64,000 bases of DNA, taken from Pseudenterobacter timonensis (GTDB lineage: Bacteria > Pseudomonadota > Gammaproteobacteria > Enterobacterales > Enterobacteriaceae). Positions 1 through 13,871 of this stretch are shown one piece after another. Every line of letters starts with the position of its first letter. Position 1 is the stretch's first letter. The stretch covers positions 434,001-498,000 of the forward strand of contig NZ_FCOP01000013.1 in assembly GCF_900021175.1 (NCBI RefSeq), read 5' to 3'. Below the pieces are notes generated by a model. That model worked only from the letters and a program-made list of their open reading frames with translations. It did no database searches and had not been told where the DNA came from. The position numbers and the translations under genes are program-made.

Positions 1-2
1 AC

Positions 3-5132
<5,130 letters not shown>

Positions 5133-5139
<7 letters not shown>

Positions 5140-5744
5140 CAGAGCAACAACGCGCACAGCTGGACTGGGAAAAAACTAACGGGCTGATGCCGGTGGTGGT
5201 TCAACACGCCCTCTCAGGGGAAGTGCTGATGCTGGGCTATATGAACCGCGACGCCCTCGACAAAACGCTGGAGTGCGGCAAAGTCACCTTCTATTCCCGC
5301 ACCAAAGAACGTCTGTGGACCAAAGGCGAAACCTCAGGTCATTTCCTGAACGTGGTCAGTATCGCCCCCGACTGCGACAACGACACCCTGCTGGTACTGG
5401 CGAACCCCATTGGCCCCACTTGCCACCTCGGCCACTCCAGCTGCTTTGGCGACACCAGCCACCGCTGGCTGTTTCTCTATCAGCTGGAGCAACTGCTGGC
5501 AGAACGTAAAACGGCAGACCCGGCAAGCTCCTACACGGCGAAGCTCTATGCCAGCGGCACCAAGCGTATTGCCCAAAAGGTAGGTGAGGAAGGAGTCGAA
5601 ACCGCGCTGGCCGCGACGGTCCACGATCGCGAGGAGCTCACTAACGAGGCCTCTGACCTGCTCTACCATCTGCTGGTTCTCCTGCAGGATCAGGAGCTCG
5701 ATTTAACAACGGTAATCGATAATCTGCGTAAGCGTCATAAATAA
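5133..5744 (+). CDS. hisI: Bifunctional PRA-CH / PRA-PH (histidine steps 2 and 3)
   Basis: This fusion protein (also called hisIE) hydrolyses phosphoribosyl-ATP to phosphoribosyl-AMP and then opens the ring. The N-terminal cyclohydrolase has [12 protein letters not shown] and the metal-binding [11 protein letters not shown]; the C-terminal pyrophosphohydrolase has [15 protein letters not shown] longer frame is open upstream within hisF, but the ATG at 5133 (MLTEQQ) gives 203 residues and aligns with the E. coli start. It is the last gene of the operon and is followed directly by a terminator. Confidence 0.97.
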
Positions 5745-5745
5745 C

Positions 5746-5774
5746 AAAAGACCGGGGAGACCCGGTCTTTTTTT
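5746..5774 (+). terminator. Intrinsic terminator of the his operon
   Basis: A GC-rich inverted repeat, AAAGACCGGG and CCCGGTCTTT around a GAGA loop, begins two bases after the hisI stop and runs into seven or more Ts. This is a textbook rho-independent terminator. Because the stem also carries an A run on its left side, it may act in both directions and stop transcripts arriving from the convergent wzzB. Confidence 0.93.
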
Positions 5775-5828
5775 GGATAACAATGCTGGTTAGAGCTTCT
5801 GTAAGCCCTATCCAGGCAAGCGTAATTA

Positions 5829-6806
5829 TCAGGCTCTTGCCTGATAGTTACGCAGCGCGTTACGCCCCAGCACGACCCCGGAACCGATAATTCCCCCCAG
5901 CAGAACGGCAAGGATAAGGGTAATCGCTTTTTTCGGGCTATCGCGACGAATCGGCAGATTCGGCTTCATGACATAACGATAGGCATGGATGGTTGCCGGA
6001 TCGACCTTCAGCTTCTCGATATCAAGCAAGTTCTGTTTGTTCTGGTAGTAAGCGCCAGAGAAGGTGAGCGGACGCGAAGCTTCATTCGCCATCATGGAGC
6101 TGAGCGCATCGCTCCCCAGTAAGAACATACTCTCCTGCGTCACATCCTGGGTCTGCTGGATACGCGGCGTAGTCACTTTGGCCGCTTCAGCATACTTCAG
6201 CGCTTCGGCAATCTGCTTGATGCGCAGATCTTTCTGCTCTTGCGACACCTTCTCCATGTTCTCGATAGAGCTGTTGAGCGTAGTGATCTGCTGCTTAATG
6301 TTATCATTAAGGTCAACCACCAACTCTTTAGCAATCTGCTCATCCACCTGTTGAATATACTGGGCAAGCTGCTTTTGCGCCGCCTCGGCGGATTCGCCGA
6401 CGTAACTCACATTCAGGGGCAGGCTTTGCCCTTTTACAGTGGGCTCGATAGTTAATTTTTCCGGCACTTCCTGGTTATCCAGCGCTTCGGCAAGGGCGCT
6501 AAAGGCAGAGTTGAAACGCCCAATAGCTCGCCCTTGTACATCAGGCATGCTGGGCGCCGCGCCGCCATAGAGGATATTGAGCGCAGTGCTATAGGTGGCA
6601 ATTTGCGCAGCGTCAGGCTGGGTAATAATTGCCGTAGAGGTCCATTTCTCTTTGGCAATAGCCAGATAGCCCACGGCAAGAATAATAAAGGCGATGATAA
6701 AGGCACCGATTACCCACTTACCCCGCCATAACTGCATCACTAAATCAATCAGGTCGATCTGTTCCGGGTCATTATTGCGGCTGACCACATTATTGTTCTG
6801 CGTCAT
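5829..6806 (-). CDS. wzzB: O-antigen chain length determinant (Wzz)
   Basis: Wzz is an inner-membrane co-polymerase that sets the modal number of O-antigen repeat units made by Wzy. The 325-residue protein has the family layout: a cytosolic N terminus with DPEQIDLIDLVMQLW, a first membrane helix at about residues 33-53, a large periplasmic coiled-coil domain, and a second helix near the C terminus preceded by the proline-rich LPIRRDSPKKA. It is convergent with hisI. It closely resembles E. coli WzzB rather than the ECA regulator WzzE. A GGAT ribosome-binding sequence lies just upstream of the start. Confidence 0.96.
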   Translation of the reverse strand: MTQNNNVVSRNNDPEQIDLIDLVMQLWRGKWVIGAFIIAFIILAVGYLAIAKEKWTSTAIITQPDAAQIATYSTALNILYGGAAPSMPDVQGRAIGRFNSAFSALAEALDNQEVPEKLTIEPTVKGQSLPLNVSYVGESAEAAQKQLAQYIQQVDEQIAKELVVDLNDNIKQQITTLNSSIENMEKVSQEQKDLRIKQIAEALKYAEAAKVTTPRIQQTQDVTQESMFLLGSDALSSMMANEASRPLTFSGAYYQNKQNLLDIEKLKVDPATIHAYRYVMKPNLPIRRDSPKKAITLILAVLLGGIIGSGVVLGRNALRNYQARA

Positions 6807-6911
6807 ACGATCCTTAAAGAGAAAAGCGCAAAAAGAAATTTATTCATCTAGTGTATCGCCTGATGAAGATTTTTCTATAGGAATTCGGTCAGTTATATCG
6901 AAAAGATTGGT

Positions 6912-6940
6912 TTGGTAAGGCGCGGGCAGCAGGCTATGAT
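6912..6940 (+). promoter_or_regulatory. Candidate sigma-70 promoter of the UDP-sugar epimerase gene
   Basis: TTGGTA at 6912-6917 and TATGAT at 6935-6940 are separated by exactly 17 bases and match the -35 and -10 consensus at four and five of six positions. They lie about 60 bases before the start at 6999. Two direct copies of CAGGTACC (6951-6969) sit between the promoter and the gene. This is read by eye; no start site is known. Confidence 0.5.
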
Positions 6941-6998
6941 AACCGCCATCCAGGTACCCTTCAGGTACCCGTAAGAAAGAGAATGAATGAGGAATGGT

Positions 6999-8003
6999 AT
7001 GAAATTTCTGGTCACCGGCGCGGCAGGTTTTATCGGCTCACACGTCAGCAAGCGTCTGCTAGATGCCGGGCATCAGGTCGTTGGTATTGATAACCTGAAT
7101 GATTACTACGACGTCAGCCTGAAGCAGGCGCGCCTTGATCGCCTCGCAAACGAGCGTTTTACCTTCCGTCAGCTTGATCTGGCGGACCGCGAAGGCATGG
7201 CTACGCTGTTCGCTGAAGAGCAGTTCGACCGCGTCATCCACCTTGCCGCCCAGGCCGGGGTGCGCTACTCGCTGGAAAACCCGCACGCCTATGCGGATGC
7301 CAACCTGGTGGGCCATCTTAACGTGCTGGAAGGCTGTCGCCACAACAAGGTGCAGCATCTGCTCTACGCCTCTTCCAGCTCCGTCTATGGCCTGAACCGC
7401 AAGATGCCCTTCTCTACCGATGACTCAGTGGATCACCCGGTCTCCCTCTATGCGGCGACCAAAAAAGCAAACGAGCTGATGTCGCACACCTACTCCCATC
7501 TCTACGGTTTGCCGACAACCGGCCTGCGCTTCTTTACGGTCTACGGCCCGTGGGGTCGCCCGGATATGGCGCTTTTTAAATTCACCAAAGCTATGATTGA
7601 AGGCAAGCGCATCGACGTTTACAACTACGGCAAGATGAAGCGTGACTTCACCTATATCGATGATATTGCCGAGGCGATTATTCGCCTGCAGGATGTGATC
7701 CCGCAGGCCGACGCCAGCTGGACGGTAGAGAACGGCTCTCCGGCCACCAGCTCTGCGCCGTACCGCGTCTATAACATCGGCAACAGCTCGCCGGTTGAAC
7801 TGATGGATTACATCACAGCGCTGGAAGAGGCGCTGGGCATTGAAGCGGAAAAAAATATGATGCCGATCCAGCCAGGCGACGTGCTGGAGACCAGCGCCGA
7901 TACTCAGGCGCTGTATGAGGTGATTGGCTTTAAGCCGCAGACCTCTGTCAAGGAAGGGGTGAAGAACTTCGTGGAGTGGTATCGCGAGTTTTATAAGGTA
8001 TAA
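6999..8003 (+). CDS. uge: NAD-dependent UDP-uronate 4-epimerase (Uge type)
   Basis: This is an extended short-chain dehydrogenase likely to interconvert UDP-glucuronate and UDP-galacturonate. It has the Rossmann motif TGAAGFIGSH, the catalytic YAATK and the substrate loop YGPWGRPDMA typical of uronate epimerases. The ATG at 6999 follows a GAGGA ribosome-binding sequence and gives 334 residues; an in-frame ATG four codons upstream is less likely. Its neighbour ugd makes UDP-glucuronate, the expected substrate, which supports the call. It is the only plus-strand gene between hisI and yegH. The exact sugar (Glc/Gal or GlcA/GalA) is not proven by sequence alone. Confidence 0.85.
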   Translation: MKFLVTGAAGFIGSHVSKRLLDAGHQVVGIDNLNDYYDVSLKQARLDRLANERFTFRQLDLADREGMATLFAEEQFDRVIHLAAQAGVRYSLENPHAYADANLVGHLNVLEGCRHNKVQHLLYASSSSVYGLNRKMPFSTDDSVDHPVSLYAATKKANELMSHTYSHLYGLPTTGLRFFTVYGPWGRPDMALFKFTKAMIEGKRIDVYNYGKMKRDFTYIDDIAEAIIRLQDVIPQADASWTVENGSPATSSAPYRVYNIGNSSPVELMDYITALEEALGIEAEKNMMPIQPGDVLETSADTQALYEVIGFKPQTSVKEGVKNFVEWYREFYKV

Positions 8004-8013
8004 GCATTAATAT

Positions 8014-8045
8014 AAAAAAACCCGGTACGATACCGGGTTTTTTTG
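8014..8045. terminator. Bidirectional terminator between uge and ugd
   Basis: A run of As, the stem CCCGGTA/TACCGGG and a run of seven Ts lie between the convergent epimerase gene and ugd. The A tract on one side and the T tract on the other let it terminate transcription from both strands. Confidence 0.9.
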
Positions 8046-8057
8046 GCCTGATGAAAG

Positions 8058-9224
8058 TCAGTCGCTGCCGAACAGATCGCGGGTATAGACCTTATCCGCC
8101 ACGTCAGCTAAGTCGTCTGCCATCCGGTTAGAGATGATGACATCCGCCTCTTTCTTGAACGCATCCAGATCGCGCACCACGCGGGAGTGGAAGAACTCAT
8201 CTTCCTTCATCGCCGGTTCGTAAATGATCACCTGCACACCTTTGGCCTTGATACGCTTCATGATCCCCTGAATAGAAGATGCACGGAAGTTATCAGAGCC
8301 GCTCTTCATGATCAGACGATAAACGCCCACCACTTTCGGCTGACGCGCCAGAATGGAGTCAGAGATAAAATCCTTACGGGTGCGGTTCGCATCGACAATC
8401 GCTGAGATCAGGTTATTAGGCACCGACTGGTAGTTGGCCAGCAGCTGCTTGGTATCTTTTGGCAGGCAGTAACCGCCATAGCCAAACGACGGGTTGTTGT
8501 AATGGTTGCCGATACGCGGGTCGAGACAGACCCCTTCGATAATCTGGCGGGTATTCAGCCCCAGGCTTTCAGCGTAGCTGTCCAGCTCGTTAAAGTAGGC
8601 GACGCGCATCGCCAGGTAGGTGTTAGCGAAGAGCTTAATGGCTTCGGCTTCCGTAGAGTCGGTAAACAGCACCGGGATCTCTTTTTTGATGGCTCCTTCC
8701 TGCAGCAGCGCGGCAAAACGCTCTGCGCGCTCAGAGCGCTCGCCAATCACAATACGTGACGGATGCAGGTTGTCATAGAGCGCTTTACCCTCGCGCAAGA
8801 ACTCCGGGGAGAAGATAACGTTGTCGATGCCGAGTTCTTCTTTGATCGCTTTGGTAAAACCGACCGGAATGGTGGATTTAATGATCATCACCGCGTTCGG
8901 GTTAATGGCGATCACATCCTTAATTACCGCCTCAACGCTGGAGGTGTTGAAGTAGTTGGTTTTAGGATCGTAATCGGTCGGCGTGGCGATGATGACGTAA
9001 TCCGCATCGCGATAGGCATCTTGCTTGTCGGTGGTCGCGCGGAAATTGAGCGTCTTGTTGGCGAGGTAATCCTGGATTTCTTTGTCCATAATGGGAGAAA
9101 TCTTTTGGTTAAGCATGTCTACCTTTGCCTGGACAATATCCAGAGCGACAACTTCATGGTGTTGCGCTATTAAGATACCGTTTGAAAGACCAACATAGCC
9201 TGTTCCTGAGATGGTTATTTTCAT
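8058..9224 (-). CDS. ugd: UDP-glucose 6-dehydrogenase
   Basis: Ugd oxidises UDP-glucose twice with NAD+ to UDP-glucuronate, a precursor of colanic acid, of uronic-acid-containing glycans and, via ArnA, of Ara4N on lipid A. The 388-residue length is that of the enteric enzyme. The N-terminal Rossmann motif is [19 protein letters not shown] binds UDP-sugar, and [12 protein letters not shown] carries the catalytic cysteine. It sits downstream of gnd on the same strand, 252 bases away, so it may have its own promoter. The gap contains an ops-like sequence. Confidence 0.97.
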   Translation of the reverse strand: MKITISGTGYVGLSNGILIAQHHEVVALDIVQAKVDMLNQKISPIMDKEIQDYLANKTLNFRATTDKQDAYRDADYVIIATPTDYDPKTNYFNTSSVEAVIKDVIAINPNAVMIIKSTIPVGFTKAIKEELGIDNVIFSPEFLREGKALYDNLHPSRIVIGERSERAERFAALLQEGAIKKEIPVLFTDSTEAEAIKLFANTYLAMRVAYFNELDSYAESLGLNTRQIIEGVCLDPRIGNHYNNPSFGYGGYCLPKDTKQLLANYQSVPNNLISAIVDANRTRKDFISDSILARQPKVVGVYRLIMKSGSDNFRASSIQGIMKRIKAKGVQVIIYEPAMKEDEFFHSRVVRDLDAFKKEADVIISNRMADDLADVADKVYTRDLFGSD

Positions 9225-9421
9225 TCGTTCAACGTCTTCATGTTTGAGTGTCAGGAGGCGATAACAGCGCTACCGCAATAATAAACTTTTGGGGTTTTAC
9301 CTCTTATCCTGAACTGCTGTCAAGGCCACCAAAGAGCTGGGATAGCCGGAAAAATCAGGGTTTTATGCTACTTCGTTACAAATGAGTCCAGAACGGCAGC
9401 ACAAAGATAGCTTTTACAGTC
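9225..9421. promoter_or_regulatory. Leader region of ugd
   Basis: About 200 bases lie between the gnd terminator and ugd. In E. coli this region carries regulated promoters (PhoP, PmrA and Rcs are known for ugd). I see no convincing PmrA direct repeat here and no strong promoter by eye. The minus strand carries TGCGGTAGCGCT at 9266-9277, which resembles the RfaH ops element at 9 of 12 positions (see findings). Confidence 0.4.
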
Positions 9422-9452
9422 AAAAAAAAGCCCGGCAATATTTGCCGGGCAT
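9422..9452 (-). terminator. Intrinsic terminator of gnd
   Basis: Read on the minus strand, GCCCGGCAAATATTGCCGGGC is followed by eight Ts shortly after the gnd stop codon. The perfect GC-rich stem and long U tract make this a strong terminator, which separates gnd from ugd. Confidence 0.92.
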
Positions 9453-9476
9453 TAGCATAAAACAGGCTAAATCAGA

Positions 9477-10883
9477 TTAATCCAGCCACTCGGTGTGGAA
9501 CACACCTTCTTTATCGGTGCGCTTATAGGTGTGGGCACCGAAGTAGTCGCGCTGGGCCTGGATCAGGTTAGCTGGCAGCACTGCTGCACGGTAGCTATCG
9601 TAATAGGCAACGGCTGCGGAGAAGGTCGGAACCGGAATACCGTTCTGCACCGCATAAGCGACTACGTCACGCAGCGCCTGCTGGTAATCGTCCGCGATTT
9701 TCTTGAAGTACGGAGCCAGCAGCAGGTTCGCGATAGTGGCGTTTTCTGCATAGGCATCGGTGATTTTCTGAAGGAACTGCGCGCGGATGATGCAGCCGGC
9801 ACGGAAAATCTTCGCGATTTCACCGTAGTTCAGATCCCAGTTATTTTCATCAGACGCAGCACGCAGCTGGGAGAAGCCCTGTGCGTAGGAGACGATTTTA
9901 CCCAGGTAGAGGGCGCGACGCACTTTCTCAACGAACTCCGCTTTGTCACCAGCGGGTTTAGCCTGCGGACCAGAAAGTACTTTGGAGGCGGCTACGCGCT
10001 GCTCTTTCAGAGAGGAGATATAACGCGCGAATACCGATTCCGTGATCAGGGAGAGCGGTTCACCCAGATCCAGCGAGCTCTGGCTGGTCCACTTACCGGT
10101 GCCTTTGTTCGCCGCTTCATCAAGGATCACATCGACCAGGTAGTTACCCTCTTCATCTTTCTTAGTGAAGATGTCTTTGGTGATGTCGATCAGGTAGCTG
10201 CTCAGCTCGCCGTTGTTCCACTCGGTGAAGATCTCTGCCAGCTCTTCATTAGAGAGATTCAGGCCGCCTTTCAGCAGGGAGTAAGCTTCTGCAATGAGCT
10301 GCATATCGCCATATTCAATGCCGTTATGCACCATCTTCACATAGTGACCCGCGCCGTCGGGTCCGATATAGGTGACGCACGGCTCACCATCTTCTGCGAC
10401 AGCGGCGATTTTGGTCAGGATAGGTGCAACCAGCTCGTAAGCTTCTTTCTGGCCGCCAGGCATAATGGAAGGCCCTTTCAGGGCGCCCTCTTCACCACCG
10501 GATACACCGGTACCGATGAAGTTGAAGCCTTCTTCGGAGAGTTCACGGTTACGACGGATGGTGTCCTGGAAGAAGGTGTTACCGCCATCAATAATGATGT
10601 CGCCTTTTTCAAGGTAAGGCTTCAGGGAGTCGATGGCAGCATCGGTACCCGCGCCCGCTTTTACCATTAACAGGATACGACGAGGCGTTTCGAGAGACTC
10701 AACGAACTCCTTCACCGTATAGAATGGAACCAGTTTCTTACCTGGGTTCTCAGCGATGACTTCTTCGGTTTTTTCACGGGAGCGGTTGAATACGGAGACG
10801 GTATAACCACGGCTTTCGATGTTGAGCGCCAGGTTGCGCCCCATTACTGCCATACCGACAACGCCGATCTGTTGCTTGGACAT
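9477..10883 (-). CDS. gnd: 6-phosphogluconate dehydrogenase, decarboxylating
   Basis: This enzyme of the oxidative pentose phosphate pathway converts 6-phosphogluconate to ribulose 5-phosphate, CO2 and NADPH. The 468-residue length is normal. The N-terminal NADP fold shows [14 protein letters not shown], then [18 protein letters not shown] and [14 protein letters not shown] with the catalytic lysine. It is the conserved gene that flanks O-antigen loci on their distal side; its sequence often recombines together with the neighbouring serotype genes, although here it looks like ordinary core sequence. Confidence 0.98.
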   Translation of the reverse strand: MSKQQIGVVGMAVMGRNLALNIESRGYTVSVFNRSREKTEEVIAENPGKKLVPFYTVKEFVESLETPRRILLMVKAGAGTDAAIDSLKPYLEKGDIIIDGGNTFFQDTIRRNRELSEEGFNFIGTGVSGGEEGALKGPSIMPGGQKEAYELVAPILTKIAAVAEDGEPCVTYIGPDGAGHYVKMVHNGIEYGDMQLIAEAYSLLKGGLNLSNEELAEIFTEWNNGELSSYLIDITKDIFTKKDEEGNYLVDVILDEAANKGTGKWTSQSSLDLGEPLSLITESVFARYISSLKEQRVAASKVLSGPQAKPAGDKAEFVEKVRRALYLGKIVSYAQGFSQLRAASDENNWDLNYGEIAKIFRAGCIIRAQFLQKITDAYAENATIANLLLAPYFKKIADDYQQALRDVVAYAVQNGIPVPTFSAAVAYYDSYRAAVLPANLIQAQRDYFGAHTYKRTDKEGVFHTEWLD

Positions 10884-11080
10884 TACATACTCCTGTCTTA
10901 CAGTTGATCGCCTAGGGAACTTGCCCTACGGCAAAGGGTAAAGGGTAAAGGGTAAAATGAATGTTAACTCAGTTTTCAAGCTCCGATCTACGATACAGCC
11001 TAGATGCTCTAAAGAATATAAGCAGTCAATAAACATATTTAGCATTAATCCGCAACCTGACCTAGGCTTAATAGTTGAAC
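10884..11080. promoter_or_regulatory. gnd leader and end of the O-antigen locus
   Basis: This 197-base gap marks the change from the AT-rich O-antigen genes to core GC content. On the minus strand it must contain the gnd promoter: TTGACT (11024-11029) is a good -35 candidate, but no clear -10 follows at the right distance. Three exact copies of a 7-base unit (AAAGGGT on the plus strand, 10933-10953) lie in the leader, about 50 bases upstream of the gnd start. No terminator for the O-antigen operon is evident. Confidence 0.4.
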
Positions 11081-12700
11081 TCATCCACTAACATTATAAA
11101 AATCGATAATATCCTTCTGACTGTCAGCTGGTGTAACTTGATATTTGCCATCTTCTTCTTTAAGGATCTTATAAAAATGCTCACCAATCACTGATATGTG
11201 AGAATATTTACTTGAACATTTATTATCAAATAATGAACATCCTAAAAAATAATTTGGCCCATAATTAATATTGAGTATTTGCAAAATTGTCGGCGCTAGA
11301 GAGAGGCTATTGCTTCCATTAGCATCTATGATTTGGTGATTCACACCGGCCCCAACCATAATCAAAGGTATGGTATCTACAAAGTAATCAGATGTAGTAT
11401 TGAAGCTTTTTTTAAAGTCAGGTGCAGGAAACGTAGAGTGATCAGCAGTAATAATCAAAAGAGTATTTTTATAATATGAACTTTTCTTAAACCAATCAAT
11501 GAAGTGGCCTAGCTGATAATCGTAATTATAAAATTTATTGTAATAAATATTTTCACCATTATTAAACTTCTCATCGGGACTGTCCATTCCATGGTGAGTT
11601 CCAGAAGAATAGACTCCGATAAAGAAGGGAGTGCTATTCTGTTTGGAGACAATCTCTTTAAGAGCTGTAAATATTTTTTTGTCAGACATCCTGTCGTCTT
11701 TGTGCCAATTAAAATCTTCCATACCATATACTTTTTTGAAGGGCATGGTCCCTATCAATGTATTAAGATTGCTATGTTTAGCAGTTGCAGCAATAAAATA
11801 TGAATCATAATCATATGCATTCAAAATTTCTGGTAAAGCAATCAAACGATTTATATAATTTTTAGAAACAGTCGCATTATCTATTTGGAAAAAACCTTCA
11901 CCTTTAACATCAACTCCATCACGATATTGATAAGATGAATTTAGCTGTCCCCTCAAACCTCTAAAAGTAGCAGCAGTATGATTGAAATAGTTTTTAAAAA
12001 TCAATCCTTCCTCGTAAAGAGAATCAATATTCGGAGTTACATTTAAGTCACGCTCATTCTCAGAGTCAATAACCTTTGAAGACATTCCTTCAGTAAATAA
12101 TATAATTATATTTTTAGGCGCGCCATTTGGAAAATAGCGAGAAAGATCCTGCGCTTTGTAAAAATCAAATTTAAGGAATTTATTCGCTATTTCAGGATAG
12201 TTATAATTAGGTTTGTAAGAAATTTGCTTGTAATATTGACAGGCTGTCCTCGTAAGATGATGCACTGGCCCATCAATGACAATAAACAATAAACAAAATA
12301 ATAAAAAATGTCTTTTAGATGTCCTATAGTCACTTTTGTAGATAAATAATGAAAAGAAAATATACAACATTATTATGATTAAACTTTGCAAAACAACTTT
12401 ATATCCAACAGCCTGAAACTCTGACAAATTACTTAAGGTGAGAGGGATTATATAGTCGCCACTACTAACAATGGAACTAACTTGTGAGCCAATTATTATA
12501 CAAAAAACCATCCATAAGCTAACCCTTATAACCCTTCTTTTAAAAAAGAGAACACCTAAAAAAAACAAAACTATTTCGCCTAAAAAAACCATTGCTTTAT
12601 GAAAGCTAACAGGTGAGAATGAAAATATTGCAAAGGTGAGTGTTAGTATAACAAATAATGGAAAATAGCGCGATGGGTAATGTATTTTATAGAATTGCAT
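11081..12700 (-). CDS. Membrane sulfatase/LTA-synthase-fold protein, possible O-antigen phospho-substituent transferase
   Basis: This is a 539-residue inner-membrane protein with about five N-terminal hydrophobic segments (roughly 12-30, 36-54, 60-78, 101-121, 131-144) and a C-terminal periplasmic domain of the alkaline phosphatase superfamily. Visible signatures are NIIILFTEGMSS (196-207), TPNIDSL, HTAATFRGLRG (241-251), SSGTHHG (365-371) and ITADHS (417-422), whose Asp and His would bind metal. This architecture is shared by LtaS, OpgB and phosphoethanolamine transferases. Its place as the last gene of the O-antigen operon suggests it adds phosphoglycerol or another phospho group to the O unit; that role is inferred. 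The DNA is AT-rich like its neighbours. Confidence 0.7.
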   Translation of the reverse strand: MQFYKIHYPSRYFPLFVILTLTFAIFSFSPVSFHKAMVFLGEIVLFFLGVLFFKRRVIRVSLWMVFCIIIGSQVSSIVSSGDYIIPLTLSNLSEFQAVGYKVVLQSLIIIMLYIFFSLFIYKSDYRTSKRHFLLFCLLFIVIDGPVHHLTRTACQYYKQISYKPNYNYPEIANKFLKFDFYKAQDLSRYFPNGAPKNIIILFTEGMSSKVIDSENERDLNVTPNIDSLYEEGLIFKNYFNHTAATFRGLRGQLNSSYQYRDGVDVKGEGFFQIDNATVSKNYINRLIALPEILNAYDYDSYFIAATAKHSNLNTLIGTMPFKKVYGMEDFNWHKDDRMSDKKIFTALKEIVSKQNSTPFFIGVYSSGTHHGMDSPDEKFNNGENIYYNKFYNYDYQLGHFIDWFKKSSYYKNTLLIITADHSTFPAPDFKKSFNTTSDYFVDTIPLIMVGAGVNHQIIDANGSNSLSLAPTILQILNINYGPNYFLGCSLFDNKCSSKYSHISVIGEHFYKILKEEDGKYQVTPADSQKDIIDFYNVSG

Positions 12701-12737
12701 TTAGTTCGCCAGACGATAATATTAATCACTTAGAATA

Positions 12738-13844
12738 TTACTTTTCAAAATAAACTGAGCAATATTCGGATACCATTTTTTCTTTAGTGAAATTTTGCGT
12801 GACATATTTTTTAGCATTAATACCATGTTCAGCTAATAATTGGCGATCCGTAAGATAAGATAACATGCACGCAGCTAATGCCTCAGCCCCACCATCATAA
12901 AGAATTCCTGTCTCAGATGGCAGCACTACCTCTGGAATTCCTTCAACATTAGTGGCAATAGATGGTATACCAAAATAAGCAGCTTCAACAAAAACGAGCC
13001 CAAAAGCCTCCCATTTCGAAGGCTGACATAATACATCGACTTCATTTAGGAATTTACTTTTATCGTTAATCCAACCTGGCATATATATCTTATCTTGGAG
13101 ATTAAAATCAGCAATCATCTGGCAGCATTTATTGCGTAATTCTCCATCACCTGCAAGAGTGAATTTCGGCTTGATCGGACCAGAATATGTATTTAATACA
13201 ATTTTGACTGCTTTGATAAATTCTAAAGGATTTTTCTGCTCATCCAGTCGACCAAAAAAAGCAAAATGCATTTCATTAATTTTAGTATTTTTAACAGGCG
13301 TTAGCTTTTCAAAATCTACACCATTATAAATAACTTTACTTTTTACAAAAGGGTAATATTTTGTATAAAGTTTGTTAACAGTGATATTTACATCACCAAA
13401 TAATGTTGCTATGTTTTCTAAAATATAAAATATGAGCCTTGAAATAATATTAGCATGTGCGTGAAACGCTATGCCGTGAACGGTATGAATGACTCTCTTC
13501 GTCCCTGCGCATTTTGCAGCTATTCTAGCGATAATTCCCGGTTTTGTAGAATTGGTGTGAACAATATTATACTGCTCATTTCTAAAGAGTTTATAAAGTT
13601 CAAAAAAGCATTTAACGTCATGTAATCCAATTTCTCTTTTCAAAGAAGGAATAGAAATTATTTTTATTCCTTGAACTGAAAACAACTCTACAAAATCATT
13701 ATCAAATATTTCCCCGCATATAACAGTCTTATCAGTAATTTCTCCAGCACATTTACTGTTTCTGTCTAAACCTGAGAGAATATCCAAAGTAATTTGCTGG
13801 ACACCAGATAATTTTGGGATAACCTGAACATGGGCAATTTTCAT
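12738..13844 (-). CDS. O-antigen glycosyltransferase, GT4 family
   Basis: This 368-residue cytoplasmic GT-B enzyme is expected to add one sugar to the lipid-linked O unit, with retention of configuration as in the family. The N-terminal domain begins KIAHVQVIPKLSGVQQ; the C-terminal domain has FFGRLDEQKNP and the nucleotide-sugar motif EAFGLVFVEAAYFGIP with the E-x7-E pair, then NVEGIPEVV. It lies 27 bases after the GT2 gene upstream and 37 bases before the sulfatase-fold gene. The donor and acceptor sugars cannot be read from the sequence. Confidence 0.85.
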   Translation of the reverse strand: MKIAHVQVIPKLSGVQQITLDILSGLDRNSKCAGEITDKTVICGEIFDNDFVELFSVQGIKIISIPSLKREIGLHDVKCFFELYKLFRNEQYNIVHTNSTKPGIIARIAAKCAGTKRVIHTVHGIAFHAHANIISRLIFYILENIATLFGDVNITVNKLYTKYYPFVKSKVIYNGVDFEKLTPVKNTKINEMHFAFFGRLDEQKNPLEFIKAVKIVLNTYSGPIKPKFTLAGDGELRNKCCQMIADFNLQDKIYMPGWINDKSKFLNEVDVLCQPSKWEAFGLVFVEAAYFGIPSIATNVEGIPEVVLPSETGILYDGGAEALAACMLSYLTDRQLLAEHGINAKKYVTQNFTKEKMVSEYCSVYFEK

Positions 13845-13871
13845 ACAAATAACCTATAAAAAACAAATTAG

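Noticed and set aside
11024..11029. A complete gnd promoter
   Set aside because: TTGACT looks like a -35, but the sequence 17 bases on (CATCTA) is a poor -10, so I did not list it as a promoter.
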